Shown in pieces: positions 33,143 to 46,748 of a DNA stretch of 64,000 nt. Both the position numbers and the translations under genes were made by a program. Within the stretch, counting starts at the first letter, position 1; each line of letters begins with the position of its first letter. The notes under the pieces were generated by a model that made no database searches, was not told where the DNA came from, and was given only the letters and a program-made list of their open reading frames with translations. This DNA comes from Adiantum capillus-veneris (taxonomy: Eukaryota; Streptophyta; Polypodiopsida; Polypodiales; Pteridaceae): positions 79,596,832 to 79,660,831 of the forward strand of contig CM043960.1 in assembly GCA_014529385.2 (NCBI GenBank), in the 5' to 3' direction.

Positions 33143-33802
33143 CTAAGTTTCATTATTCGTTATTCGGGAGACGTATAATACGCGAATAATGGGCGTATTA
33201 TTTGTTTATCTAAATTATACGGCCGTATTATACGGCGCCACATCAACAGAAACGGCCAATCGTATAACTTCTTAATTTTTCGATCGAAAAACTTTTTGAA
33301 CGAAAGTATTTTCGATCTAAAATTATAACGATCGAATATGTTAGTATATATAGCAACACACGAAAGGTCTCATACCAGCTTTCAAAGTCAGTGTTTTCCA
33401 TGTGAGTACTCTCACCAAACGATCAAAAAATGTAATTTGTAAAAAAATAAAACAATTTGAATGCAATAAAAATTAAAATTCAATAGAATTTTAAGTTTTG
33501 TGATTCAAATATATGAATATGTTTTGAAAAACTTAGTAAATAGTTGAAAGTTTGTATTTTGTGAAGAGTTTAATCTCTCACCTGATACAAACTGTAATTA
33601 TAAGAATCACTTGTCAATGTGTTCAATTAATTGACACTTGAAAGTGACTAATAAAAAAAAAGTAAGATATTATCGTTGTGTGTAGAGTGTACTCTCACAT
33701 GAGATAATTAGTTTAAAAATATATTTACATAAAAATTAATTTTATGTAATTTAAAGTTCGATTTTGATGTGTAGAGATTTTCTCTCACTTCAAAATGAAT
33801 AT
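33143..33802 (+). repeat. Duplicated left end of the hAT
   Basis: Starts CTAAGTTTCATT after TCATGGAC, and equals 39352-40011. It exists only because the tandem duplication crossed the hAT left junction. It has no transposase. Confidence 0.88.
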
Positions 33803-36296
33803 AATGAGCAAAGCCAGCTCACGGTGTTGTAATTAATCTCTATAGAAGCTTAGGGACAAATAAGGTCAATTTGGTCGGACATTAGGTTTTCTAAGGCTTA
33901 GTATATAAGCCAAAACCTAAAGCTTTGTAAGGGGACTTCTAATAATCTGATCTATTGTCTGTGAGTGAGCGTACTATGTACGAGAGAGAGTGAGAGCTTC
34001 CCTACGCGCGTACCAGTGGTCGGAATCGAGTGCGGAGAAGTGTAGCGTGTTGCCCCCGACGAGAGCTACGCGCCAATACCTAGGTTGCACGCGTACGGTC
34101 TAGTTTTGCGAGCTCCATCTACGAGCTTCATCTGGTGATTCAATGAGCATACGTTGTCCATTTCTGCATTTCAGCATATCCACGCGTTTGCATTGAGTAG
34201 AGCTACACATTAGGCACTTTAGTTTTCGGAAACGACGACCTAAAAATTTCGGCCAGACATCCTACGCGATTTTCCATCGGGTGTTTTGGGTTGAGATTTT
34301 GGTTCATGGACCTTAGGGAGAGCGACCTATTGGTGTTAGTAGGGTCTCCTTCACGTTCTGTGGCGTTTTAAGACTGTTTGATGGGTGTTTGGCTCTTGTA
34401 AGTGTTGGAGGAAATCTCTTCTTAAGAACTCTTGAAGGTTGTAGCTTAGACATTGGGTAGAGACCTCTGTAGGAATTAGTCAGGAGTCGGTCGAGTGTAG
34501 ATTGACACCCTATGCTTGCTTCCACGTGCCTGCGGGTCGAGCTCTGTCTTCAATTGACATTATATGTTAGGTGAGTTCTCGTTATGCTGACGTCCGTCAC
34601 GGCATATCCGTCCAACACGCTGTGATGGACATCTGCAGCATAACTTTCTAGCACTAAATTAATGTCAATACGCAGGGAAAGTGACTCGAATGGGGCACGG
34701 AGACTCTATGAGATCGTCAATCTCACGAAGTGAACCTTAACAAGCAAACACACTAGCTCAACAAGCAAACCAACACTCAATGATCAAGGAAATCTGTATA
34801 TGTCCTTTCTCACAGCTCTAGGTCATCATGTCGTTTCGGCACTCGAACGGACTCGAAATGCAATGAAACTTTCACAGGAGGTCTAAGACACCTAGGGGCA
34901 CTATCCTAGCAAATCTGGACGCAATCCAACAAGGTACCAAAATCACGATCCATCATGAAAAAGGTCCTGAAAACTCAAACAGAACATACCAGAAAGGTCG
35001 CTATGGTCTAGGAACACTCTCCTATGGTCAAAACGACTAAAAACAGTGATTTAAGCACTCAAATCTGCATTTACACCTCACAGACACGTAGTCACGAACC
35101 ACAACAAAACTGACATACTTACACTTAATTTAAAGAGCAAAGAGAGAGGAACACAATGCAAGTTTTGGATTTGAAAACGAATTACCCAATCATTAGAAAA
35201 GTCAATTACAAGTTTGGAGTAGCTCGTAGCTTGAGTGTACATTTTTTGAGCTCCCTTCTTCTTCTAAAGATAAGTCTTCCTTTCACATTAAAGTTATTAA
35301 CCTTTATACCTAGGGTATTCTAAATGACCAGTGGCCGGCTCACACGAACCTTTACAATTGTCATGACAGAATTACAACTCAGGGAATTGATTGCTACTCT
35401 GGAATTAGGATTTACACAGAGTATTACTACACTAGCTTGGCAAAATAATAAACTACATATGTGGTGTCTGGCTACATGTCCGATCAATTGGGTGCCCGTT
35501 TGATCTATCCTCAAACATTTCCCCCTTCCTAATTCGTGTCATCCCTTGACATGACCTTGTGCAGTCTCATAGGGTTATCTTCAGATTTGTCTTCAAGGTT
35601 GGTCTTCAGCTTGGGAAGCGCTTTGTTTTTTATGACGCTTCCCCCTTCCTTGAATGATTCATATCTGTTGTGTTCTTGATTCGTGATTTGAGCTTGATTG
35701 TTGCGGCCACTTTTCTTCTTGTTGCGCATTCGCCGCTTCGTTGCCAATTTGAGTCGCCGTAGAGATGGAAGTTGATGTGTCTGAGCTTGTAGAATCGGTC
35801 CGCTTTGTTGCATGGACTTTACGATGGATTTTCTTTCAAGGTCCACTGCAATTTGAGTTTTCCACGATAGGTAGCCAATGTTGAAGCACTGTGTGAGCTA
35901 CGTATGGTTGTTGTGGATAGCTCGCTTGTTGAATTTTTCATTGCTTGTCATTGTAGGCCATTCTTTGACTTGCCATTGTTTGATGGAGCTTTGTTGTCAT
36001 CCTTGAAGATAGAAGATGCTCTTGATAAGCATATGGAGACTTGCTATGTTTGCTCTAAGTTGTTGACGATTGATTTGGGTAGCTAATTCCTTATTGTTGA
36101 TGTAGAAGGAATATATACAAGAAGTTGATGATGAGGGTTTCTAGATTAGGGTCTTAAAACCTGGATGACCAAAGGGAAAAACCAGTGCCTTTGGTAACGC
36201 TCTTATTGTAGTTGAGCATTTGGACTTGAAGTAACTGTCATGCAAGGTGAGTGCTTGGGAGAAACAAAGGAAGAGTGCCTAATGCAAGTGCTAATT

Positions 36297-36523
36297 TGTT
36301 GGAATTAGGGTTGCAAAGAAACACACACAGCTTGGAGAAGACGAAGGAAGCTCAAGGCACACAATAGAGAGTGTGTTACTTAGTGTGCAATGGAAAAATA
36401 GATAGCCCTAGAGTGATGGGCGTATATACAATGCACGGGGGAAAAAACCTCCTAAAGAAGGAAAAAATGCCCCGGCGGTCCTAGTGTGTTTACACACATT
36501 ACTACCACATGTATATGGTAACA
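36297..36523 (-). repeat. Copia-B 3' LTR, copy 2
   Basis: Same as 30088-30314, offset 6,209 bp, again preceded by TAATT. Confidence 0.93.
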
Positions 36524-36598
36524 AATCCCCCCTGGAGTGATGCGGTGAACGAGAGCTGGCACATGAGTAAAGGGAAGTTCCATGCCCTGAGGACATGA

Positions 36599-39351
36599 TC
36601 AGTCCACAAAGGGGAGTAAGCCCAAAGCTTTGCGGAAAGATTCAAGCTTCTCATGAGACAATGCCTTTGTGAAAAGATCTGCAAGGTTGTCCTGTGTTGG
36701 CACATAAACCAAGCTGATCTCTCCTGCTGAGAGCCTCTCCCTAACATAATGGTAATGCACCTCAATGTGCTTTGTGTGAGCATGAAAAACTGGGTTCCTC
36801 GCAACTGCCAATGCGCTCTGACTGTCTGTGTAGATAGTGTTGGCAATGTCCTATCCAACACCCAAATCATCCATAAGGCGTCTGAGCCATACACACTCAA
36901 CCGTAGCTATGAAGACTGCCCTGTACTCAGCCTCACAACTCGAAGTGGCCACAGTAGGTTGCTTCTTGCTCAACCATGATATACATGAACTGCCAAGCAT
37001 GAAACAAAAACCACTTGTGGACACTCTCATGTCAAAACAACCAGCCCAATCTGAGTCCGAAAAAGCATGTAAGTCTGGCGGCAATGATCCCCCCTTGGGA
37101 TAAAACAAGCCAAGATGTAAAGTGCCACTAAGGTAGCGGAAAATCCTCTTGACAGCCTGCAAATGCTTAGACCCTGGGCTATGCATAAATCTGCTGACCT
37201 GTGAGACTGCAAACTGAATATCCGGCCTCGTATTGCATACATAAATGAGGCAGCCAACAACAGTTTGGTAAAGAGTGACATCAGCAGGATCGCCAGCATC
37301 ATGTAGACTCAACTTCAAACCTGTTTCCATGGGAGTGGCAATAGGTTTGCAATCCTCAAGTCCAAACTTACATAGCAATGTCTCTATGCAACTTTTCTGA
37401 CACAAGGCAATACCACCATCACACTGCTTAAACTGTATACCCAAGTAACGATGCAACAGCCCCAAATCTTTCATCTTGAAAGTAGCATTCAAATCGGCCT
37501 TAAATTCAGCAATATGTCTCTCATTTGGTCCAGTGATCAACAAATCATCAACATAAAGAACCACAATGAGAAGTACATCACCCTCACGCTCTACATACAA
37601 TGTGCTTTCTGTTGGACTATTCACGAAAGCCTCTTTTAACCAAATGAGTGTCAGCTATCTCATACCAAGCACGAGGAGATTGCTTCAACCCATACAAAGC
37701 CTTCTTACATCTGCACACTTTGTCCTCTTGTCCTTTTATGACAAAACCGTGAGGCTGCGTTACATAAACTTCCTCAAATATGTCACCATTCAAGAAAGCA
37801 GTAACAATGTCTGATTGATGTACATCCCAACCAAAATGAGCTGCCAATGCACATAGAAAACGTACAATAGTCATACGACAAGTGGGAGCAAAAGTCTCTT
37901 CATAATCTATGCAACCCCCATAGGCTGTACATTTGCCTCATTGGAACTTACATTCGTATTTCCACCACTGAAAAGAGGCAACAAAGTGTCATAAATGTCT
38001 TGTGAGCTTACATTACTGTCTCTAGTACATGACAGCAAGGGCTGAACAGAATCTTCCACAAACACTACATCCCGAGAAACCAGAATACGTTTTGTTTGCA
38101 GATGATACAACCTATAACCTTTGCTTTCAGTACTATAATCAACAAAAATACATTTGACAGCCTTATCATCCAATTTTTTGCGTTGCACTTGTGGCACCAA
38201 AGCATATGCCAAACAACCAAAAACACGCATGTGCTCAATAGAAGGCTTTCTATCATGCCATGATTCATATGGAGTAATAGACTGCAAAGCTTTCGTAGGA
38301 CACCTGTTAAGTACATAAGTGGCACACATGATGGCCTCAAGCCAAAAAGAATGCGACAAAGCTTGACTTTTGACCATACATCGTGCCATTTCCGTAAGTG
38401 ACCTGTTTTTCCTCTCAGCAACACCATTTTGTTGAGGTGTATAAGACACTTTACATCGGTGTTTTATCCCACGACTAGCCAAAAATGCATTAAATTCATG
38501 AGACATATACTCCCCCCCTCGATCGGAATGGAGGGTGACCATAGCACATTTCGAGACATTTTCAACCATAGCCAGAAATTGTTTGAAGCTCATAAAAACT
38601 TCGGACTTCGCTTTAAGAGGAAATACCCATGCATGCCTGGAGTAATCATCAATGAAACTCACGAAGTACAGGTAATTGCCCAAGGACGGAGTTTGCATGG
38701 GCCCACAAACATCACTATGCACAAGCTGCAACCTGCATGTGGCCTGAATTGAACCATACTTTGGAAATTTAGAACATTTCATCTTACCCAAAATACAGCC
38801 TTCACAAACATGTTTGACAGGTGCTTCAAGAGGTGGCAAAGAAGCAACCATATTAGATTTCTGCAAACGCAGCAACTGGCAAAATTCAGATGACCAAAAC
38901 GTGCATGCCAAAGTTTTGCATCTGAAATAGCCCTTGAATCTACAATAGCATTTGAAAAATTTTGTCCACACTTGTCATACAAAGTGAGCTTATACATCCC
39001 ACGGCACAAAAGCCCAGATGCAACAATTTCATCACCAAAATTGAGATCATGAATTGTACATTTTTCATCCACAAATTTGACTACAAGTCCAAGTCTAGCA
39101 AGTGCGGATACAGACAAGAGATTCTTCTTGATCCTAGGTACATAAAGTGCATCAACAAGTGTGAAGGAACTGCCATTAGCAGCAGTGAGAACTGGATAAG
39201 AGGCGTTGTTGGCACAAGTGACTGAATTCCCATGAGGGACAGACTCGAGAGAGGTAAACAATTCACGATGTGAGATACTGTGCTTTGTAGCACCACTGTT
39301 GAAATACCACACATGTGAATCTGTAGCAATTGACAAGCATGAATCATGGAC
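36599..39351 (-). pseudogene. Copia-B pol half, copy 2
   Basis: Copy of 30390-33142 with about a dozen substitutions. At several sites copy 2 keeps the base seen in Copia-A while copy 1 differs, and at others the reverse, so both copies have mutated since duplication. Confidence 0.93.
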
Positions 39352-39611
39352 CTAAGTTTCATTATTCGTTATTCGGGAGACGTATAATACGCGAATAATG
39401 GGCGTATTATTTGTTTATCTAAATTATACGGCCGTATTATACGGCGCCACATCAACAGAAACGGCCAATCGTATAAATTCTTAATTTTTCGATCGAAAAA
39501 CTTTTTGAACGAAAGTATTTTCGATCTAAAATTATAACGATCGAATATGTTAGTATATATAGCAACACACGAAAGGTCTCATACCAGCTTTCAAAGTCAG
39601 TGTTTTCCATG

Positions 39612-40180
39612 TGAGTACTCTCACCAAACGATCAAAAAATGTAATTTGTAAAAAAATAAAACAATTTGAATGCAATAAAAATTAAAATTCAATAGAATTT
39701 TAAGTTTTGTGATTCAAATATATGAATATGTTTTGAAAAACTTAGTAAATAGTTGAAAGTTTGTATTTTGTGAAGAGTTTAATCTCTCACCTGATACAAA
39801 CTGTAATTATAAGAATCACTTGTCAATGTGTTCAATTAATTGACACTTGAAAGTGACTAATAAAAAAAAAGTAAGATATTATCGTTGTGTGTAGAGTGTA
39901 CTCTCACATGAGATAATTAGTTTAAAAATATATTTACATAAAAATTAATTTTATGTAATTTAAAGTTCGATTTTGATGTGTAGAGATTTTCTCTCACTTC
40001 AAAATGAATATAATGAAACAAAATTATATTTTTACGTTTTGTGTAGAGCTATTCACACTGCTATGCTCTCACTAGAGTAAAAATTTAAGAAAAACATGTC
40101 CAAAAATAATGATATTCTGTTATCTTTATTTGGACTGCAAAATCTACCGTACTGTGTGAGAGCATACATATGCTCGCATT
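39612..40180 (+). repeat. hAT left subterminal repeats
   Basis: CTCTCAC preceded by TGTAGAG-like sequence recurs near 39613, 39766, 39886, 39977, 40041 and, in looser form, 40153. The mirror-image motif fills the right end (57230-57498). hAT transposases are known to bind subterminal repeats, which is the likely role. Confidence 0.6.
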
Positions 40181-40603
40181 GTAGATAGATAATCGCTTAA
40201 AAATCTATGGTAAAGTGTAAGAACTTTTTGTTCGCACTTTACATAGATACGATAATTATCAAGTATTGTAAGTGATTATCGTTTTGACATTTAAAAATGT
40301 CACTTATAGCTCTTGTATGTATAGTAATTTATAATGATAATCATTTTAATACTTGATTTAATTGTAATTATTGATTATCGTAATGTGTTAAAGATACAAG
40401 CTTACACTTTAGATAAATCGATGCAATTTATATGTAATCCAATGGTATTGTTTTTTATTATTGTATTTTTGTTCAATCATTGTTTTTAATTATTTTAATT
40501 TCGTTCAATCATTGTTAGTTAAATTAATTTAATGTTTTAATTGATTTTGATTATGAAAATGATCATTGACTTTGTTTTTACTAGAAAACTATTTTTGTGC
40601 ATC

Positions 40604-41558
40604 ATGGTGAAAGGACAAGAGTGGAGTTATGTGCATGAGTTGAAAGCTGGGAGAAATACATCTCGACTTAAATGTAAATCTTGTGGCCACGAGTTCAGTG
40701 GTAATGCAACCAGAATTAAAGAGCATTTGTTTAAAGTCCCTGGCAATGTTGAAAAGTGCGGGGCACCACCAAAAGATATTCATGAAAAATTTGCCATGTA
40801 TTCTCGCAAAGTAAAGTTGATTCTTGCAGCTAAACATAAAGGTGATGTTTCTAAAGATATTCATGCGAATATTGAACCACAGTGTATGCAATGAGGCAAC
40901 AGAAGAGGTGTGTACCACTGAAGTAAATGATCAAAGTTCTCAATTGAACCCTCTTCATGGACATGCTTCTACATCAGGAGGAGTTCCTAGCACAAGCAAA
41001 TCTGGCAGAGCGTCATCCAATGGACAGACAATGCCTGAAGCATTAGGTAAACAATGGTTGCTTGAGTTGCATTTAAAATGGACACAAGCATTTGTTGCGT
41101 GTGGCATATCGTTCAATGTTATGTGCAATCCAATATTTCAAGATGCTTTGATGAGTATAGCCAAAAAAGGATTTGTGCTTCCTGACTATAACAAGATGGG
41201 AACTGAATATCTTGATAAAGTCAAAGACAGTACTGAAGCCATTCTCAAACGCACAGTCCTAGAGTTTGTTCTAGCATATGGATGCACCATAGCATTGGAT
41301 GGATGGACTAACTGTAAAAAAAACCTTTAATCAATGTAATGCTTATTAACCCTAGAGGGGCTATGTTCGTGGAAGCAATTGACAGCTCATTGAAAGAGAA
41401 GACTATCACCTACCTAGCAGGGGTGTATGAGTGTGCAATTGCAAAGGCAGGTGGACCAAAGAATGTGACTGCTATTGTCACAGATAATTCGGCCAACTAC
41501 AAAGGAGCAGGAAGATCTATTCAAGTCAAGTATCCGGAGATTTCTTGGGTACCATGTG
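40604..41558 (+). pseudogene. hAT transposase, N-terminal part
   Basis: Likely start ATG 40604 (MVKGQEWSYVHEL). A BED-type zinc finger follows (LKCKSCGHEF, then EHLFKVPGNVEKC), then a DUF659-like region (CGISFNVMCNPIF, LDGWTNCKK, LINPRGAMFVEAID, VTAIVTDNSANY). Frames change near 40890 and at the A run 41316-41323, where one A too few breaks TNCKKKPLIN. Copia-D then interrupts it at the codons for WVPC. It would cut and rejoin the element ends; this copy is dead. Confidence 0.9.
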
Positions 41559-41837
41559 TGTTGAAGATGATGAAACAGGAAACAAAAGGAAGACAGCAAC
41601 TCAGATTAGGAAGAAGATGGAGAAGGAGAATACATAGAGCTTGTGTACGAGATCTCTGTAGTCTATCTCTCTGTATTAGAATAATAGAGTATATACAAAC
41701 TCAGAGCTACAAAGCTTATATGAGACCCTAAGAGATAAGGTGTCCTTTCACACCAGATGTCCAGGGGGAAAAACCCAGTGGGAGAAAAGTGCCCCTGGTG
41801 AAGCGTGTATACATACTAACACTACTACATGTCTACA
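41559..41837 (-). repeat. Copia-D 3' LTR (279 bp)
   Basis: TG...CA ends. Hairpin arms CCAGGGG and CCCCTGG at 41761-41798 enclose the same U-rich core (minus strand) as other elements here. Confidence 0.96.
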
Positions 41838-41884
41838 AATCCCCCCTCTAGTGATAGTGTGAATCCGTACAAGGTAGCAGATCA

Positions 41885-44800
41885 TCATGTGTATGAGAGT
41901 AAGCCCAAATCTTTTCGGAAAGCTTCAATCTTTTCTCGTGATAACGCCTTTGTAAATAGATCTGCAATGTTATCCTGTGTAGGACAGTAAGTTAGTGTGA
42001 TCTCCCCTGCATGTAGCCTTTCCCTGACATAGTGGTAGTGAACCTCTATGTGCTTTGTTCTTGCATGAAATACTGGATTCCTTGCAACTGCCATAGCACT
42101 CTGACTGTCAGTGAAAATGGTAGTGGGTGCCTATTGACACTCACAAAGATCTACCAATAACCTGCGTATCCATACACAATCAATTGTTGCCATGAAAGCT
42201 GCCCTGTACTCAGCTTCACAAGTTGATGTAGCCACTGTGGGTTGCTTCTTGCTTAGCCAAGATATACATGCATTTCCTAAGAAAAAACAATTGCCACTTG
42301 TTTCCGGAATGTCGTGTGTCAAAATCACCAGCCCAATCTGAATCGCTGTAACCAAGAAGCTGCATAGAACTGTGCTTTCCATACATATCCCCCCTTGGAA
42401 AGAACATGGCAAGATTAGGGGTACCTGAAAGGTAACGAAGTATGCGCTTCACAGCCTGCCAATGATGCATACCTGGACTGTGCATAAATCTGCTTGCTTG
42501 TGAAACCCCAAATTGAATGTCTGGACGAGTGTTGCCTGCCAAATATATCAAGCAACCAACTGCTGATGCATAAGTATGTACATCAAAAGGTTCTCCAGCA
42601 TCGTGCATGCTCAACTTTGATCCAGTTTCTACGGGTGTAGAGATTGGTTTACAATTTTGCATACCAAACTTGTCCAAAATTTTATGCAAATATTTTGCCT
42701 GCAACATGTATATTCCATCCTCTGATTGCACAAACTGAATACCCAAGTAATAATGTAGCAAACCAAGATCAGACATCTCAAAGGTTTTTCTCAAAGCATC
42801 TTTAAACGCTTCAATTTCATTTGCATTATTGCCTGTAAGAAGCATATCATCCACATAAAGTGTTAGCATAATGAGAACTCCATCTCTCTTTTTGACATAC
42901 AAAGTACTTTCTGTTGGACTATTCTGAAATCCCTGGCCAATCAAATAAGTATGTATCTTCTCATACCATGCTCTTGGAGCCTGTTTGAGACCATACAAAG
43001 CTTTACGCAATCTACATAACTTTTGCTCTTGACCTTTTACAACAAAACCACTTGGTTGACTTACATAAACTTCTTCCTGCAAATCACCATTCAAAAAAGC
43101 AGTTTTGATATCCAACTGATGCACTTTCCAACCATGATGAGCAGCAATTGCAACTAGTAATCTAACTGTGGACGCACGAGAAGTAGGAGGAAAGGTTTCA
43201 TCATAATCTATGCCTTTCTATTGTGCATAGCCTTTTGCCACAAGCCTTGCTTTGTACCTGTCAATAGTACCATCTTGTTTCCTTTTTACCTTAAAAACCC
43301 ACTTTGTACCAATAGTCTTTTTACCTGTAGGCAAGTCCACTAGATCCCATGTATGATTCTTATGAATAGAATCAATTTCTTGCTGCATAGCATCTTTCCA
43401 CTGAACACACTCTAAAGCTTGTTCAAATGAATCAAGTTCATCTGCATCACAAAGAGTCCTAAAGCAAGCCAAATCTACTTGCTCTCTGCCAAAAGTAGTA
43501 CCAGCACGTGTTTTTCGTGGCAACGGTGCATCCAACTTTCTATCCTGCAAAGTTTTCTGAACCCATTTAGGCAAGGTTCTTTCTTCCTTGAGAACTTCTT
43601 GCTCTTCACGCATAATTTCCTCTACATCATGAGGTGTCACATGATGATCAAAAGATTGATCAAGATTATCAACCTGTTGTGATTCTTGATTCTCCACAAA
43701 AGAAGGAAGCAAACCTTCAAATACATCATGTGTCTGCATATGAGGTACATCAAAAGCAACCATAGGTTGAGCAGTAGTTTCTGCAAAAATTACATCACGA
43801 CTTTCAAAAATCTTGTTTGTAGCAGGATTGTAAAGTCTATAACCTTTACTTCCACTACTATACCCCACAAATATACATTTGATTGCCTTATCATCAAGGT
43901 TCCCACGTAACTGCTGAGGGATGTGAGCATAAGCAAGACAACCAAAAACACGAAGATAACTGACTGAAGGTTTTCTGTCATACCAAGCTTCATATGGAGT
44001 AATGGTCTTCAAGGCACGAGTAGGACACCTGTTCAAAACATGTGCTGCACAAGCAACTGCCTCCATCCATAGCTTATGAGGCAAACTCTTAGCCTTGAGC
44101 ATACATCTAGCCGTCTCCATTAAGGACCTGTTCTTCCTTTCTGCAACACCATTCTGTTGTGGTGTGTATGGCATAGTGCATTGGTGTTTAATGCCTTTCT
44201 TTCCCAAAAAATCCTTAAATGCACCTGACATGTATTCACCTCCTCGATCGGTACAAAGAGTCTGTACTTTGCAACCTGTTTCATTTTCAACCATGGCGAC
44301 ATAATGTTGAAAAATTGCAAACACATCTGACTTTGCTTTGAGTGGATACACCCAACAAAACCTGGAAAAGTCATCAATGAAGGTCACAAAATAAAGGCTA
44401 TTTCCTATAGATGACGTCCTCATAGGACCACATACATCATTGTGTACAAGCTGCAACTTTCGTGTCCCTCTAACTGAACCATCCTGCGAAAATGCAAATC
44501 TGTGCATCTTTCCAAGAACGCAACCTTCACATACATGTCTTGGTGGCATCTCCAATAAAGAAAAATCATGCACCATATTATGACGTTGTAAAGTCATCAA
44601 ACTGCCATAACTAACATGCCCAAATCTAGCATGCCACAACTCAGCATCCTACATGGCCTGAGTCTTTGTTTCTGCAATACATACCTGAATCTGCTTTTCA
44701 TAACGATCTAGCACAAATAGTCCATTTTCTAGCGTACCTATAGTGATAAGAGAATAACCATTCTCTCGATCTCGTACAACACATCTGTCATCCTCAAAAA

Positions 44801-46070
44801 TGACCCGAAGACCATTTTTTGCAAGAGAGGATACAGACAACAAATTCTTCTTGATCCCTGGAACATATAAGACATCTGGCAAGCATAAATCTGAACCTTC
44901 TGAAATGGTAATCAAAATCTTACCAACGCCTTTGATTGGATAAGAAGCATTATTTGCACATGTCACCTTCTTTCCTGCTGGAGCTGCATCCAATGAACAA
45001 AACAAATCCTTCCTTGAAGTAATATGCCTGGATGCACCACTATCAAAGTACCAAATCATTTGTGTCTCGTCAACACTGTAAGCAGAAAAATCTGAACATA
45101 CTACAAAAGCATAAGAATCCTGCACAAAGTTTGCAGACTCTTCTTTAGCTGTAGAAGAATCACCAGAAGCTGAAACAACCAAACTTGACTCTTTCTTCTT
45201 TTCTTTAGCAATTCGCTTTTTACACTCACTAATGTAGTGACCAGGTTTCTTGCAGTAGTGACATTTACCTTTCTTCTTGGACTTGTCGGAATCACCTTTA
45301 GACTTCTCTGAAGACTGTCCTGCACCAGACTTGGAGTAATGAGCACTCTCTTTACCCTTGTTTTTGTTATGTACAACAATAGCATGATTCATACCATCCA
45401 CCTGTAAAGACTTGTTCTTACGTGATTGATCCTCCTGCAAAAGCAAAGCCACTAACTCTTCAAAATGAAGAGGCTCAGGATTAGCTCGCAAAGATAGAGT
45501 CAAAGAAGTCTGAAAAGTCAGATAAGATGGTGGTAGTGAATTTAGTGTTTTGGAAACCAAGTCCTTCTCTGGAATCACTTCATCAATGCTAAGCAATTGC
45601 TCTTTAAGATCCCTGATTTTTGTAAGATGCTCGACAATATCGTCACCTTCGTCCATCTGTATTTTGTCAAGTTGTTTCTTCAAAAACTCTATTCTGGAAG
45701 CGTTTCTTCCTCCAAACATAGCTTGCAGAGTGTTCCAAGAATTCTCAAAAATTTTGCAATATCTGATATGTGGTGTGATTGTCCTCTTTATGGTTAAGGC
45801 AATCACAGCCATAGCTTGTGCATCTTTAGTATCCCATCTCTTTTGCTCTGGAGTGACTTGTGAGGGTCCTGCACCAACAGCTGCACCACGACCAGGCGTG
45901 GCAGGTGCAATGCTACCTGGATGAACTTCATCTCCAGATACATAATCCCACAATCCTTTACCAACCAAAACATTTTTGGCCATAAAAGACCAAAGAGAAT
46001 AGTTGGTACCATCCAATTTGTCTCCGGATGTAAACGCACCAAAAATCTCTTTCTCCGTAGATTGAGCCAT
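41885..46070 (-). pseudogene. Copia-D gag-pol, broken by stops and shifts
   Basis: Gag starts at 46070 (MAQSTEKEIFGAFTSGDKLD). Zinc knuckle CHYCKKPGHYISEC and protease WYFDSGASRHIT are intact. A TAG at 44649-44651 precedes the integrase (LWHARFGH, CEGCVLGK, VHNDVCGP with Asn for the usual Ser, TDRGGEY). A TAG at 43218-43220 replaces a Gln in YAQQKGIDY. RT (LYVDDMLLTG) and RNase H (SDSDWAGDFDTR, CEAEYRA) follow with more frame changes near 42310 and 42130. Confidence 0.95.
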
Positions 46071-46451
46071 ACTGTGGATGCACACAAGAGAGCAAAAGAA
46101 CCTCCAAGAGATTCAAAAATCTCCTCTCCAATGTAAGCAAAACCCTACACAAAATCTCAGCACAAAGCTAAGACAAGCTGCTTCCCAAAATAACTGTTTA
46201 CCTGAAGAAAATCTATCAAAACGCACACCCTCTTGATCTAAACGCCTCCGAAAAGTAACTTCTGCTACGCTGCTCAGAAAAAAATTTTGAGGGCTCGAAC
46301 GGCTTCGAAAGGGGGGTAAAACCTCAGGTCACCTATTCAGAATACTCCCGGAACGTCGAGGATGCTCTCACGAGCAAATTTTCCGAAAACTGCCTGAAAA
46401 CTGATATTGCGCGCGCGGACGCGAAAACGCAAGTAGAGGCTCTGGAAATCA

Positions 46452-46467
46452 CCAAGCTCTGATACCA
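46452..46467 (-). other. Primer binding site, tRNA-iMet (Copia-D)
   Basis: TGGTATCAGAGCTTGG on the minus strand, two bases inside the 5' LTR. Confidence 0.94.
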
Positions 46468-46469
46468 AT

Positions 46470-46748
46470 TGTTGAAGATGATGAAGCAGGAAACAGAAGG
46501 AAGACAGCAACTTAGAGTAGGAAGAAGATGGAGAAGGAGAAGACACAGAGCTTGTGTACGAGATCTCTGTAGTCTATCTCTCTGTATTAGAATAATAGAG
46601 TATATACAAACTCAGAGCTACAAAGCTTATATGAGACCCTAAGAGATAAGGTGTCCTTTCACACCAGATGTCCAGGGGGAAAAACCCAGTGGGAGAAAAG
46701 TGCCCCTGGTGAAGCGCGTATATACACTAACACTACTACATGTCTACA
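46470..46748 (-). repeat. Copia-D 5' LTR (279 bp)
   Basis: Pairs with 41559-41837; ends are TG...CA. Confidence 0.96.

Larger units (their letters stand above)
27594..33802. repeat. Tandem duplication, copy 1 (6,209 bp)
   Basis: Direct repeat of 33803-40011 at a constant offset of 6,209 bp. It spans the second half of the R1 LTR, the R2 3' LTR and tail, the 3' half of Copia-B, and the first 660 bp of the hAT. I counted roughly 20 substitutions and no large indel between copies. Confidence 0.95.
33803..40011. repeat. Tandem duplication, copy 2 (6,209 bp)
   Basis: Second copy of 27594-33802. AATGA is present at the start of copy 1, at the junction (33803-33807) and just after copy 2 (40012-40016). 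It contains the second partial R1 LTR (33803-34072), R2 LTR and tail (about 34669-36291), Copia-B LTR (36297-36523) and pol half, and the hAT left end that remains joined to the transposase. Confidence 0.95.
41559..46748 (-). mobile_element. Copia-D LTR retrotransposon inside the hAT transposase gene
   Basis: LTRs 41559-41837 and 46470-46748 (279 bp, nine differences counted), target duplication ATGTG (41554-41558, 46749-46753), iMet primer site and polypurine tract (minus of 41838-41850). Removing it with one ATGTG rejoins the transposase reading WVPCAAHTLNLLLKD. It is a different Copia family from A/B and C. Confidence 0.97.
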
